From positions 1 to 44,758 of the forward strand of contig CAZEAN010000046.1 in NCBI GenBank assembly GCA_964510225.1: DNA of 44,758 nucleotides, read 5' to 3'. This DNA comes from CAZEAN01 sp964510225. GTDB taxonomy: Bacteria > Planctomycetota > Planctomycetia > Isosphaerales > Isosphaeraceae. The notes beneath the pieces are model-generated. The model made no database searches, was not told the DNA's origin, and was given only the letters and a program-made list of their open reading frames with translations. The position numbers and the translations under genes are program-made. The stretch's first letter is position 1. The number at the start of each line of letters is the position of its first letter. This document shows positions 7,713 through 15,914 of the stretch, piece after piece.

Positions 7713-9596
7713 TTATCTTTCGAGTGAATTGATCCAGGTCGCGACTCGATTCACTGGCTCGGGATAGTTGCGCTGAGCAAACGCTTGGGCTTGATCGATC
7801 GAGAGCAATCCCGCACGCGCGAAGTTCTCAATCGCCGTTAGGGCGGCGAGTGTCTCGTAGTCATTTCCTGACTTGAGTACAACGGCTAACACCACTGTTG
7901 CCGCCTCAACCTCTCCAAGATAACCGAGCGCCTCAGCGGCCACCACACGGACGTCAAAATTGGAGTCCTCCAAAAGCGCGAGGAGCGGTTCTCGTGCTTG
8001 TGCAGCTTGGTCTTTGAGAATAAGGCAACCCGTTGCCGCCCAGTACCGGATCGGAGGGTAGGAGTCATCCATGAGGTCGATCAAGTCTCCGAGCTTCGAA
8101 CTTGCACGCGCTGTCCCCAGAGTTGCCGCTTCAAGAACACGTTTGGCGGGATAGTCGTCGCCCTGGGCATAATCGTAGAGAGTGAGGTCGCCCCGGAGTC
8201 GCTCATACATCCCCTCCGGAATCAAACCAGCATCACCAGTCTTGAGAATCTCGTCATGGAGGGTCTGACGCAATTGATCGATCTCTCTTCGGTACTCCGG
8301 AGCGTCGATCAGGTTATTGATCTGGTACGGGTCGTCGGCGATGACATAGAACTCCTCGCTCGGCTTCTCCTGCCAGTAGCGCGCTTGGACAGCATTGCAG
8401 CGACCATCCTGGAAAGAGTCGTACCAACTCTGCATGCTCATCAAGACCCGGAAGGGATAGCTGTAGTACTGCCCCCAGGGGCGGTGCGGTGAGAAATTCT
8501 TCACATAGAGGTACTTCGAGGTTCGGATCGCGCGAACGGTGTCGTAGCGTTCGTCCATCCGACCTCGGAACAGGAAGACGTGATCACATGGCTCACTTGC
8601 TTGATCACCGAGGAAGGCGTTCCCTTGGTAATTCTCCGGGATCGGTACACCCGCGAGGCTGCAGAGGGTTGCAGGGAAGTCGACGAAGGCGACAGGCTGG
8701 TCGATCCAATCGCCTGCAGCGGCCGGGGCAAGGTGGCGGTACTTTTCCGGAAACCGGATGATCAACGGGACCCGTGTACCGGAATCGGTGATGTTCCGCT
8801 TCCCTCGGGGGAGGGCACCACCGTGATCGGAATAGTAGAAAACGATGGTGTTCTCGGCGAGCCCCTCTGCCTCCAGTTCGTCGAGTAGTTTCCCGACGCG
8901 CTGGTCCATCAGCCAGAGGTTGTCATAGTAGCGGGACCAATTCTCACGGATGACTGGTGTGTCTGGGTGATAGGGTGGCAGGATTACTTCATCAGGAGGG
9001 ACAATTCGTTCGGGGGGGAAGGCGCCAGAATCGCGCCGTCGGAGATAAGCTTGGTCGGTTGTCTGACCTTCGTGCGAGAAGCCGATATTGAAGACGGCGA
9101 AGAACGGTTGTCCTTCAGGGCGATCCTTGTAGTGGGCCTTGTTGCTACTCGCGTCCCAGAAGAAGCTCGGGCTCCGTTTGCCATCGATGGCAACGTTATA
9201 GTCAGTCTTCGAGTTGTTGGTGCAGTAGTACCCACCTTCGCGGAGAACCTCGGGATAGAAGTGAAACGACGAGGGAATCGCAACAGTGCTCCGGTGGTTA
9301 TGGATCCCGAGGGTGGTGGCATACATCCCCGTAATCAAAGTAGAGCGGGCAGCCGAACAGACCGGTGCGGTCGAGAATGCGTTTCGGTAGCGGACCCCTT
9401 CGGTGGCGAGGCGGTCGATGTTCGGAGTCTGGGCGAGTGGATCACCATAGCAACCGAGGTAGGGGCTATTGTCCTCGCTGACGATCCAGAGGATGTTGGG
9501 ACGCTCCTCCGCCGTAGCGGGGAAGGCGCTCAGTGTTGTTCCCAGTACAACGACGATCGACAGCAGAAATCGCATCAGGCTTCTCCGTTGGTTCAT
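7713..9596 (-). CDS. Exported type I sulfatase with C-terminal HEAT repeats
   Basis: 627 residues from the ATG at 9596 (GAGGGG upstream); the frame is open to 9653 but the signal peptide (RRSLMRFLL to ATAEE) starts at this Met. The N-terminal half is an alkaline-phosphatase-fold sulfatase: metal ligands SEDN near residue 42, and the formylglycine motif CSAAR at residues 80-84, a variant of CxPxR with Ala in the Pro position that still matches CxAxR. FYYSDHGG provides the distal metal site. Residues 530-627 form HEAT-like helical pairs (DDSYPPIRYWAATG, DSNFDVRVVAAEAL). The subtype resembles the heparan N-sulfatase-like group common in planctomycetes; the substrate is not readable. It requires an anaerobic or FGE-type maturase encoded elsewhere. 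Confidence 0.9.
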   Translation of the reverse strand: MNQRRSLMRFLLSIVVVLGTTLSAFPATAEERPNILWIVSEDNSPYLGCYGDPLAQTPNIDRLATEGVRYRNAFSTAPVCSAARSTLITGMYATTLGIHNHRSTVAIPSSFHFYPEVLREGGYYCTNNSKTDYNVAIDGKRSPSFFWDASSNKAHYKDRPEGQPFFAVFNIGFSHEGQTTDQAYLRRRDSGAFPPERIVPPDEVILPPYHPDTPVIRENWSRYYDNLWLMDQRVGKLLDELEAEGLAENTIVFYYSDHGGALPRGKRNITDSGTRVPLIIRFPEKYRHLAPAAAGDWIDQPVAFVDFPATLCSLAGVPIPENYQGNAFLGDQASEPCDHVFLFRGRMDERYDTVRAIRTSKYLYVKNFSPHRPWGQYYSYPFRVLMSMQSWYDSFQDGRCNAVQARYWQEKPSEEFYVIADDPYQINNLIDAPEYRREIDQLRQTLHDEILKTGDAGLIPEGMYERLRGDLTLYDYAQGDDYPAKRVLEAATLGTARASSKLGDLIDLMDDSYPPIRYWAATGCLILKDQAAQAREPLLALLEDSNFDVRVVAAEALGYLGEVEAATVVLAVVLKSGNDYETLAALTAIENFARAGLLSIDQAQAFAQRNYPEPVNRVATWINSLER

Positions 9597-9795
9597 GCCC
9601 CTCGACCCGGTCCGTGCTCGGCTTAGTGTAACGCGAAGCGTCGTGGCGATCACCTGGTTAGCTCAGAGAACCACGCGGCGGGTCAGCCTTGGCTGCAAGG
9701 AGGTGACGTCAGTCTGGTTTTTGTCCGAGTATCATGGCATCATCGCAGTAACAAACGTCCATACTTTCTACGGTAGTCAGATTGAGTTCGGCACG

Positions 9796-10456
9796 ATGAA
9801 TGATGCGTACCCTTTTGATGTTTTCCTCAGCTTCAACGCTGCCGATCGGGCGATCGTCCGACGGCTTGCGGAACGTTTGCGTTCTGATGGCGCCCGCGTT
9901 TGGTATGACGAGTGGGAAATAGAGCCTAGCGACGACGTCCCATCGAAGGTTGAGGAGGGCTTAAGTCAGTCCAGTGTATTGCTCCTCTGTATGTCCGCCA
10001 ACGCTTTCGGTTCCGATTGGGAACGCCTTGAGAACCAGGCGCTCCGTTTTCGGGATCCCTTGAACCGTGAGCAACGATTGCTTCCGGTTCAACTCGACGA
10101 GACTCCGGTTCTGGGAACACTTGGCGAGTTCTCCTCCCTGGCTTGGACGCAGCCAGATGACAAAGAGCAGTATGAAAATCTATTCAACTGGTGCCGTTCA
10201 CTTGCGGCAGCAGCAGCAGTCGCAAGCATACCCAAGGATCGCTCTCTCCTTGAACAGAGGGTCCAGCTTGGCGGCGAGGTTCACTTAGATCCGAAGCACA
10301 TCGCGTCGTATGCATTTCATCCGGGCAAGAATCAGTTGCTCACCGGTGGGGAGGATGGACAAGTTCGTCTTTGGGACCTGACAACTGGCCAGTGTCTCCG
10401 CACAATCGAAGGACACACGGATCAAGTCGGGAGCGTCGCCTACAGCCCGGATGGAC
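9796..10456 (+). CDS. N-terminal part of TIR-WD40-Roc-TIR protein (interrupted by assembly gap)
   Basis: This is the front of one gene that continues after the run of N. The ATG at 9796 immediately precedes the TIR domain; the frame is open further upstream but overlaps the divergent sulfatase. Residues 6-135 are a TIR domain: FDVFLSFNAADR (strand A/box 1), RVWYDEWEI (BB loop region) and SDWERLE, whose W-x3-E places a Glu (codon 10030-10032) where NADase TIRs have the catalytic Glu. WD40 repeats start near residue 164, with the first complete unit ending VRLWDLTTGQCLR and a second starting TIEGH. The frame is lost at position 10457 only because of the N block. No strong ribosome site is seen at 9796. 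Confidence 0.88.
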
Positions 10457-10611
10457 NNNNNNNNNNNNNNNNNNNNNNNNNNNNNNNNNNNNNNNNNNNN
10501 NNNNNNNNNNNNNNNNNNNNNNNNNNNNNNNNNNNNNNNNNNNNNNNNNNNNNNNNACAATCGAAGGACACACGGATCAAGTCGGGAGCGTCGCCTACAG
10601 CCCGGATGGAC
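10402..10611 (+). repeat. Exact 55-base direct repeat flanking the gap (WD40 unit)
   Basis: The 55 bases at 10402-10456 are identical to those at 10557-10611. They encode TIEGHTDQVGSVAYSPDG, the front of a WD40 unit. The natural unit length here is 42 codons (126 bases), seen between the TIEGH start at 10557 and the next TLEGH start at 10683. The repeat ends exactly at the N boundary on the left and starts exactly at it on the right, which is what a de Bruijn assembler leaves when near-identical repeats collapse. Confidence 0.9.
10457..10556. other. Assembly gap of 100 N within the WD40 region
   Basis: Exactly 100 N, a conventional placeholder length, so the true size is unknown. The left and right reading frames differ by two bases under this length, which is meaningless biologically. 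Real length is either negative (the flanks are one copy) or that plus a multiple of 126 bases of missing WD40 units. Confidence 0.98.
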
Positions 10612-12971
10612 TGCAGGCGCTCTCGGGGTCTTACGACAAGACGGTCCGGCTGTGGGATCTGGAGTCGGGACGATGTCTACGCACACTTGAAGGACACACG
10701 GGTCCGGTCCGGAGCGTTGCTTGGAGTACGGATGGCAAGCGTGCGCTCTCTGGTGACGAAACAGGGGGTGTCCACGTCTGGGACCTCACTTCATTGATCA
10801 GTGAAGTCCGTTCAACTTCCCCATCGAGTGTCAGCATCACACCGGCATCAAAGCAGTACCAGTACAGCAACGCCAAGGTGCTCCTCGTGGGTGATACGGG
10901 CGTCGGCAAGAGTGGTTTGGCACAACGGTTGGTGCACGGCTCCTTTGTGGTGACAAAATCGTCGCATGCACGCAAAGCACACATCTTGAAGAAAGAGACG
11001 GTCGAAGAACCCAGTGGGGTCGCACTGCATCGGGAAATCGTGCTCTGGGATCTCGCCGGTCAGCCGGCTTATCGACTGGTTCACCAACTCAGTATGGAAG
11101 ATGCGGTGTTGGCCTGTGTCCTGTTCGATTGTCGTAACGAAACCAACCCCTTCGAAGGACCCTTGTACTGGTCCCAAGCGTTGCAACAGGCCCGGACTAA
11201 CGCCGAACTCAAGAAGATTCTCGTCGCCGCTCGGATCGATGTCGGCGGACTACCGGACAGCAGAGAGCGGATTGACACGTTTGCCCGCGACAACGGATTC
11301 GAGGGAGCAGTCATCGCCACGAGCGCCCTCAACGGAGAAGGTTGTGACGAACTCCTGAGCCGAATCCTCGAAAACATCCCCTGGGATGAAGTCCCCACCA
11401 TTACGACTACCGACGTGCTCGCTCAACTGCGCAAGTACGTTGCTGAATTGCGGCAGCGTGGCGACGATCCGAATCTCAAGAATTCCGCCCCGGCGCTGAT
11501 GACGATTGCGGAACTCCACCAGGGCTTTGTCACCCACTATGGTGAGGAAGTGTCACTGAATGACTTCGTAAGCCATCTGCAGCGACTCGAACACTCGGAC
11601 GACCTTGATCTCCTCGTCTTCGAAACCGCTGGTGCCACACCGCAGACCGATGATCTGGTCCTGCTCGATCCCACACGGGTCGACGCCTACGCCAGTGCCT
11701 TACTGGTGGCCGCCAAGGACGAACCCGACGGACCGGGACATCTGCTCGAATCCAGGATCCATGCCGGGCAATTCAAGCTCGATGCCGGCGAACGGATTCC
11801 CGATCGCATGCTCGAAGCCCATCTGTTGTGGTATGTCCTGGAGAGTCTCCTGGATCGTGAATTAGCGCTTCGGGAGGAGATCCAAGGGCAAGATTACATC
11901 GTCTTCCCATCTCAGTGCACGGCCGAACTCGCGTTCCCTGGAGCCGGTGTCTTTGGTGTGGCTTATGGGTTTGCTGGTCCGGTACAGAGCATCTACGCCA
12001 CCTTGATCGCGCAACTCGCGCACTACGAGGGGTTCCGCAATCGTGAGTTCTTCCACGACGCTGCCATCTATCAAGCCTCTGGCGGTGGCCGGTGCGTGAT
12101 CCGCTTTAGGAACCAAGGTGGCGGTAGGGCGGAGTTGGAAGTCCTCTTTGACCCAACCACGCCGAAGGATGTCCGGCAGGGTTTCCTCAAATTCGTCTTT
12201 CAGCATCTTCAAGCGAAAAGCAAGTTAGACTCCGTGACCAAGCGTCATGCGTTCATTTGTGCCAACGAAGATTGTCGTGAACGGTTTGACGACCGTGCTG
12301 TACAGACTAATATTGAGAAAATGTTCAACGATTTGATCTGTCCCTTCTGTCGGAAGACTACCCCGCTGGTCGACGTCTTGAGGCCCCCCGATGAGGCCGC
12401 CCAGAAAGTTGCCGAGCAGATTGACGACGACGCCAAGGTCGGAAAGCGTCGGATGACCCACAGTTTGGTTATTAAAGCCAAGGAATCTGAGGGAAAGTTT
12501 GATCTCTTTCTGAGCCATAACTCTGGGGACAAAGAGGAAGTTGAGAAGATTGCGATCGCGCTGAAGAAAAAAGGGATCCGCGCTTGGTTGGACAAGTGGC
12601 ATCTTCAACCGGGCGAAATTGTGATCGATGCCATGGAGCATGCCATCGACTCCATTCCTTGTGCGGCTCTGTGCTTCGGTCCCGCCGACCTCGGCAAGTG
12701 GCACATCGTCGAAATCCGCGCTTATATCGAAAAGTGGGCGAGCAAGTCCGCTCGGATGCTCCCCGTGATCCTCCCCGGAGTCGAGAACGTTCCCGAGCTG
12801 CCGCTCTTTGTCCGTCAGACCCTCTGGGTCGATATGCGTAATTGGGAAAAGGAGGGTGATGACAGCTTCTATCGGCTAATCTGCGGGATCGTGGGGAGGG
12901 CACCTGGTGATTCACCACCGAGGCGGTTTGGAGTCCGGGAGGTGATCGACTGGCAAGGCTTTGACTTCTAA
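10557..12971 (+). CDS. C-terminal part of TIR-WD40-Roc-TIR protein: WD40, Ras-like GTPase, COR-like, Zn ribbon, TIR
   Basis: 804 residues continue the gene across the gap. Two WD40 units come first (to about residue 80). A Ras/Roc-type GTPase follows: P-loop GDTGVGKS (10890-10913), switch II DLAGQ (11049-11063), an unusual G4 AARID (11226-11240) instead of N/TKxD, and SALNGEG as G5. Residues 290-560 look like a COR-type winged-helix and dimerisation region (HLQRLEHSDDLDLL, VLLDPTRVDAYASALL). A CxxxxC...CxxC zinc ribbon occupies 12258-12350. Residues 645-785 are a second TIR (FDLFLSHNSGD, RAWLDKWHL, GKWHIVE with the candidate catalytic Glu at 12711-12713). No membrane segment: cytoplasmic. Roco-like GTPase and repeat fusions with TIR effectors belong to prokaryotic conflict systems; an NAD-depleting immune sensor is inferred. 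Confidence 0.88.
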   Translation, partial: TIEGHTDQVGSVAYSPDGLQALSGSYDKTVRLWDLESGRCLRTLEGHTGPVRSVAWSTDGKRALSGDETGGVHVWDLTSLISEVRSTSPSSVSITPASKQYQYSNAKVLLVGDTGVGKSGLAQRLVHGSFVVTKSSHARKAHILKKETVEEPSGVALHREIVLWDLAGQPAYRLVHQLSMEDAVLACVLFDCRNETNPFEGPLYWSQALQQARTNAELKKILVAARIDVGGLPDSRERIDTFARDNGFEGAVIATSALNGEGCDELLSRILENIPWDEVPTITTTDVLAQLRKYVAELRQRGDDPNLKNSAPALMTIAELHQGFVTHYGEEVSLNDFVSHLQRLEHSDDLDLLVFETAGATPQTDDLVLLDPTRVDAYASALLVAAKDEPDGPGHLLESRIHAGQFKLDAGERIPDRMLEAHLLWYVLESLLDRELALREEIQGQDYIVFPSQCTAELAFPGAGVFGVAYGFAGPVQSIYATLIAQLAHYEGFRNREFFHDAAIYQASGGGRCVIRFRNQGGGRAELEVLFDPTTPKDVRQGFLKFVFQHLQAKSKLDSVTKRHAFICANEDCRERFDDRAVQTNIEKMFNDLICPFCRKTTPLVDVLRPPDEAAQKVAEQIDDDAKVGKRRMTHSLVIKAKESEGKFDLFLSHNSGDKEEVEKIAIALKKKGIRAWLDKWHLQPGEIVIDAMEHAIDSIPCAALCFGPADLGKWHIVEIRAYIEKWASKSARMLPVILPGVENVPELPLFVRQTLWVDMRNWEKEGDDSFYRLICGIVGRAPGDSPPRRFGVREVIDWQGFDF

Positions 12972-13010
12972 GCGCAACAGAGGCGGACCGGCACAAATCA
13001 AGAGCGTGAG

Positions 13011-13703
13011 TTAATCCAAGAGCGGCTCTGGCTCCAACGGCCCGCCTTCGGGAAGAAACGGCGCGAGTGGGCAGTTGGAACAATCGGTGGTTCGGGGTCG
13101 GCAGTGCCGTTGCCCCAGGCGGTCCAGCCAATTCGACCAATCTGCGAGCAGAAGAGGGGGGTTGTCGGCACCGGTAGCAAGTTGACCAATCGTAGTCCGG
13201 GCCTCCTCTTCGTCAGCGCTAGTATCGAGCCAACCGTGGCGGACAAAGATCCGGTAGGATCCGCGGCTGATGGGGATCGTGGGGCGTTGCAGACTGTGGA
13301 GGAGGATGGCGTCGGCCGTCGAAGCACCAATCCCCTTGAGGGATCGGAGTTCATGACGCAGTGATTCGGTGTCACGATCAAGGATTGTTTCGATGCCCCC
13401 GCTTTCAACCGCCCACTGGGCAAGTCGGATTAGCGTTCCGACCAATCCTGGCTTGGGACGCGATCGACCTCGTTGCAGGACCTCGCTCAATTCAGTCGCA
13501 TCAGCGGCTGCAAGCTCTCCGAGATCAAGTAACCCCGCATCGCGGAGCCGCTCGACGGCGTCGGAGGATCCTCCGAGCTGCTCGATTGCGGCTGCGATCA
13601 CTGCTTCGGCTGGCTCGAACGACCCAAACGGTGGCTCCGACCGACCATACGCAGCAATCAATGCCTCCCTCATGGAGGCGGCCTGGTCTTGAAGGGAGGC
13701 CAT
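13011..13703 (-). CDS. HhH-GPD DNA glycosylase-like protein, apparently lacking catalytic residues
   Basis: 230 residues from the ATG at 13703. A GTG at 13862 overlapping the rpsT stop (GTGA) would add 53 Arg-rich residues that look non-coding, but coupling cannot be excluded. The protein resembles the COG2231 branch of the endonuclease III superfamily: LKGIGASTADAILL is the helix-hairpin-helix and RHGWL follows the usual active-site segment. The position of the conserved Asp (VDAYTRR-like in relatives) reads ISRGSYR, so Asp is Ser, and the Lys of bifunctional enzymes is also Ser. The C-terminal cluster motif is C-x6-C-x2-C with Leu in place of the fourth Cys. It may be a DNA-binding non-enzyme or use an unknown chemistry. 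Alternative: sequence error, unlikely for three sites. Confidence 0.78.
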   Translation of the reverse strand: MASLQDQAASMREALIAAYGRSEPPFGSFEPAEAVIAAAIEQLGGSSDAVERLRDAGLLDLGELAAADATELSEVLQRGRSRPKPGLVGTLIRLAQWAVESGGIETILDRDTESLRHELRSLKGIGASTADAILLHSLQRPTIPISRGSYRIFVRHGWLDTSADEEEARTTIGQLATGADNPPLLLADWSNWLDRLGQRHCRPRTTDCSNCPLAPFLPEGGPLEPEPLLD

Positions 13704-13858
13704 GGCGGTTTCCGTTGTCGGTGGATAACGAGCCGAGTGTAACCGCGATGTCAGACAGCGTCGAACGAGCAACGTTACGGCCCAGTTTGCGAAACCGGGC
13801 TTTCCCTGCTCTCTTTCAGCACGTCGTGCAACCGCTGAGACCACCGACTGAGCGAGGC

Positions 13859-14137
13859 TCACGCAGTAGCAGCTGCTTTCAGCGTGTTGTACTGCTTCGT
13901 CAGTTTGCTCTTTCGTCGCGCTACCGTGTTGGGATGAATCACCCGACGGATCCCCGCCCGATCGAGTCGAGCCATCGTGATCCGGAAGTCAGCCTCAGCG
14001 GCGTCGAGATTGCCTTCCTCGGCAGCTTTTAACGTTCGCTTGGTGTAGGTTTTTATCAGCTTTCGGACGATCCGGTTACGGAGTTTTCGCTTTTCATCCT
14101 GTCGGAGTCGCTTTTTGGCTTGCTTCGAATTAGGCAT
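13859..14137 (-). CDS. rpsT: 30S ribosomal protein S20
   Basis: 92 residues beginning MPNSKQAKKRLRQDEKRKLRN, the conserved basic N-terminal helix of bS20, with the RRVIHPNTVARRKSKLT segment near the C-terminus. Length and Lys/Arg content match the family. It binds 16S rRNA in the small subunit body. The stop overlaps a GTG of the following glycosylase-like frame by four bases, and the TPR protein gene lies downstream-first on the same strand (105 bases upstream of the rpsT start), so the three may share a transcript. Confidence 0.97.
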   Translation of the reverse strand: MPNSKQAKKRLRQDEKRKLRNRIVRKLIKTYTKRTLKAAEEGNLDAAEADFRITMARLDRAGIRRVIHPNTVARRKSKLTKQYNTLKAAATA

Positions 14138-14242
14138 CGGCGATCAGGAAATGGGTAAGACGATCAGCTTCGGGGTATCTGAGCGCAAAGCTTGATCATC
14201 GGAATTGGAGGATGATTCAACATTCGGAAGCTTGGTATCATA

Positions 14243-15658
14243 TCAAGGAGAGAGTCGTTGGTTCAAGCTCCGAAGCCGCTGCGCCACATCGAGATACCCG
14301 AAATTGTTCGCAGCGACCTCATTATAGTGCTCCTCTGCCGACTCAAAGTTACCTAATTGCTCGGCAATCCGTCCCAGTCGGTAACGGATTTCGTTGATCT
14401 CGTCATAATTATCAGCGTCGGCAGCCTTCAACGCTTCAGCGAACGATCGCTCGGCCAGCTTAAGCACGCCGGTGGCTTCAAATGATTTGCCGGCGTCAAT
14501 CAACGCGGGGATCTTGTGCCGGATCGAAGCGCGTGCAGCCTGAAATTCGGCGATCGCTTCGTCATGGCGGTCTGCGTTGGCGAGAAGCCGGCCGAGGTCG
14601 AGCCGGAGCCCAAGATCCTCGGGATTCTGTTCCACGCGACGCTGCGCTTCAGATAGTTCCGATTCCGCCAGCTTGGCGGTGAGTCGACCGAGTTTCGCTT
14701 TCAGTTCGGGATCTTCGGGAGACTCGGCGAGCTTTTGCTTGAGGGCCTCGATGGCCTTCTGCATCCGACTAATCTGAATTTCAGCGTAGACTCGTCGGAG
14801 CATCGGATCATCCGGAAGAGCCTTCAAACCGCGACCAAGCGCTTCTTTAGCGTCGTCGAGCCGCCCTTGCATGCGATAATGCTCGGCGAGGTCGAGGTAC
14901 GGCCGAGGGCTTGCGGGATCCTGCTTGATTTCGAACTCGGCACGCTCTTCCGGACTCATCGCCTGTTGTTTTCGGAGCATCTCGGCTTGAGCTTCTGCTC
15001 CAGAGCCTGAACCATGCTGATCAGTCGGTGGGACTTCGGCTCGTTTGATGGCGTCATGGAGCCCGCCGATCGCTATCGTATCGCTCGCCGAGAGAGCGTG
15101 GATCTGATGAGTTGCATCTTGATCATGAGGAGCAAGCTTCTTGATACGCTCCCAGCAACGGATAGCACGCTTGAAGTCTTCGACAAACTCGTAGACCCGC
15201 GCCATGTGTTTCCAATAGGAGAGGTCGTCGCCCGCTTGATTCTGGACCGACTCCATTGCCCATTTCGCAAGTTCTTTCGAGTCAAGACCTTGTGCGACTT
15301 CAGCAAGCTCCCGACTTAGGCCGAGGTCCCAAGGATTCAGCTCGAAACCATCCTCACAAATCTCGAAAGCTTCCATCCACTTGCTCCGACTTCGCGCGGT
15401 TCGTACACGGAGTCGGATCGGTTGAATCTTCGCACCGACCAGTTTGCCGACTTTGTTGGGTTCATTGCCAAATTTAAGGCGTTGAACTGCCCGGAGCGCA
15501 TTCCGAAACCGGACCACAAGTGGAGCGATCCTACAGGCGTTGCGGTACATATCGATCGCGTACGGATAATTCCCCTTGTTGGCGGCATCAGTGCCATATT
15601 GAAAGAGACTCTCAGCCTTCTGGAGGTCTTTTTCATCAGGATCCGGGACGGTGCTCAT
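14243..15658 (-). CDS. TPR-repeat protein
   Basis: 471 residues from the ATG at 15658, which follows a strong GGAGGG site by 8 bases; a frame extending to 15694 lacks one. There is no signal peptide, so it is cytoplasmic. Tetratricopeptide-type helical pairs run through the whole length: AESLFQYGTDAANKGNYPYAIDMYRNA, DFKRAIRCWERIKKLAP, RPYLDLAEHYRMQGRLDDAKEALGRGL, DRHDEAIAEFQAA and FESAEEHYNEVAANN. A charged stretch with coiled-coil character lies around residues 300-340 (ALKQKLAES, KLAESELSEAQRR). It is a scaffold for protein contacts; its partner is unknown. It sits directly upstream of rpsT. Confidence 0.88.
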   Translation of the reverse strand: MSTVPDPDEKDLQKAESLFQYGTDAANKGNYPYAIDMYRNACRIAPLVVRFRNALRAVQRLKFGNEPNKVGKLVGAKIQPIRLRVRTARSRSKWMEAFEICEDGFELNPWDLGLSRELAEVAQGLDSKELAKWAMESVQNQAGDDLSYWKHMARVYEFVEDFKRAIRCWERIKKLAPHDQDATHQIHALSASDTIAIGGLHDAIKRAEVPPTDQHGSGSGAEAQAEMLRKQQAMSPEERAEFEIKQDPASPRPYLDLAEHYRMQGRLDDAKEALGRGLKALPDDPMLRRVYAEIQISRMQKAIEALKQKLAESPEDPELKAKLGRLTAKLAESELSEAQRRVEQNPEDLGLRLDLGRLLANADRHDEAIAEFQAARASIRHKIPALIDAGKSFEATGVLKLAERSFAEALKAADADNYDEINEIRYRLGRIAEQLGNFESAEEHYNEVAANNFGYLDVAQRLRSLNQRLSP

Positions 15659-15914
15659 CGCGACGACCCTCCAGTACGGAACGGAGGAACCCAAAGATCA
15701 AAGGGAGGATGCCGAGCGGCGTGGTCGACGCGGATCTTCTAGCATGAGACAACCAACGACCCCTATCGATCACGCTATCATATTGTGACACTTGGTCAAC
15801 CATCCTCGGTTCCAATTAAGACTCGACCCATGGACCGACCGGGTCGAGATCGTGGTAGCAAGGCGATAGACTTCAACTAAGCACCCTCTCAAATCGTGAT
15901 GGAGTTGAGTGATT

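Noticed and set aside
9697..9706. Perfect Shine-Dalgarno-like AAGGAGGTGA upstream of the TIR gene
   Set aside because: No start codon lies 5-10 bases downstream in the TIR frame; the next in-frame candidate TTG is 17 bases away, so it is probably chance.
10456..10557. Frameshift between the two halves of the TIR gene
   Set aside because: The shift arises only from the arbitrary 100-N length; both flanks are intact in their own frames.
10402..10611. 55-base direct repeat as target-site duplication or insertion element
   Set aside because: It encodes a WD40 unit in frame on both sides and abuts an exact 100-N gap; assembly collapse explains it.
12472..13140. Long minus-strand open frame over the end of the TIR gene
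   Set aside because: Arg/Ser/Pro-rich shadow of the plus-strand TIR2 and the glycosylase gene; no family features.
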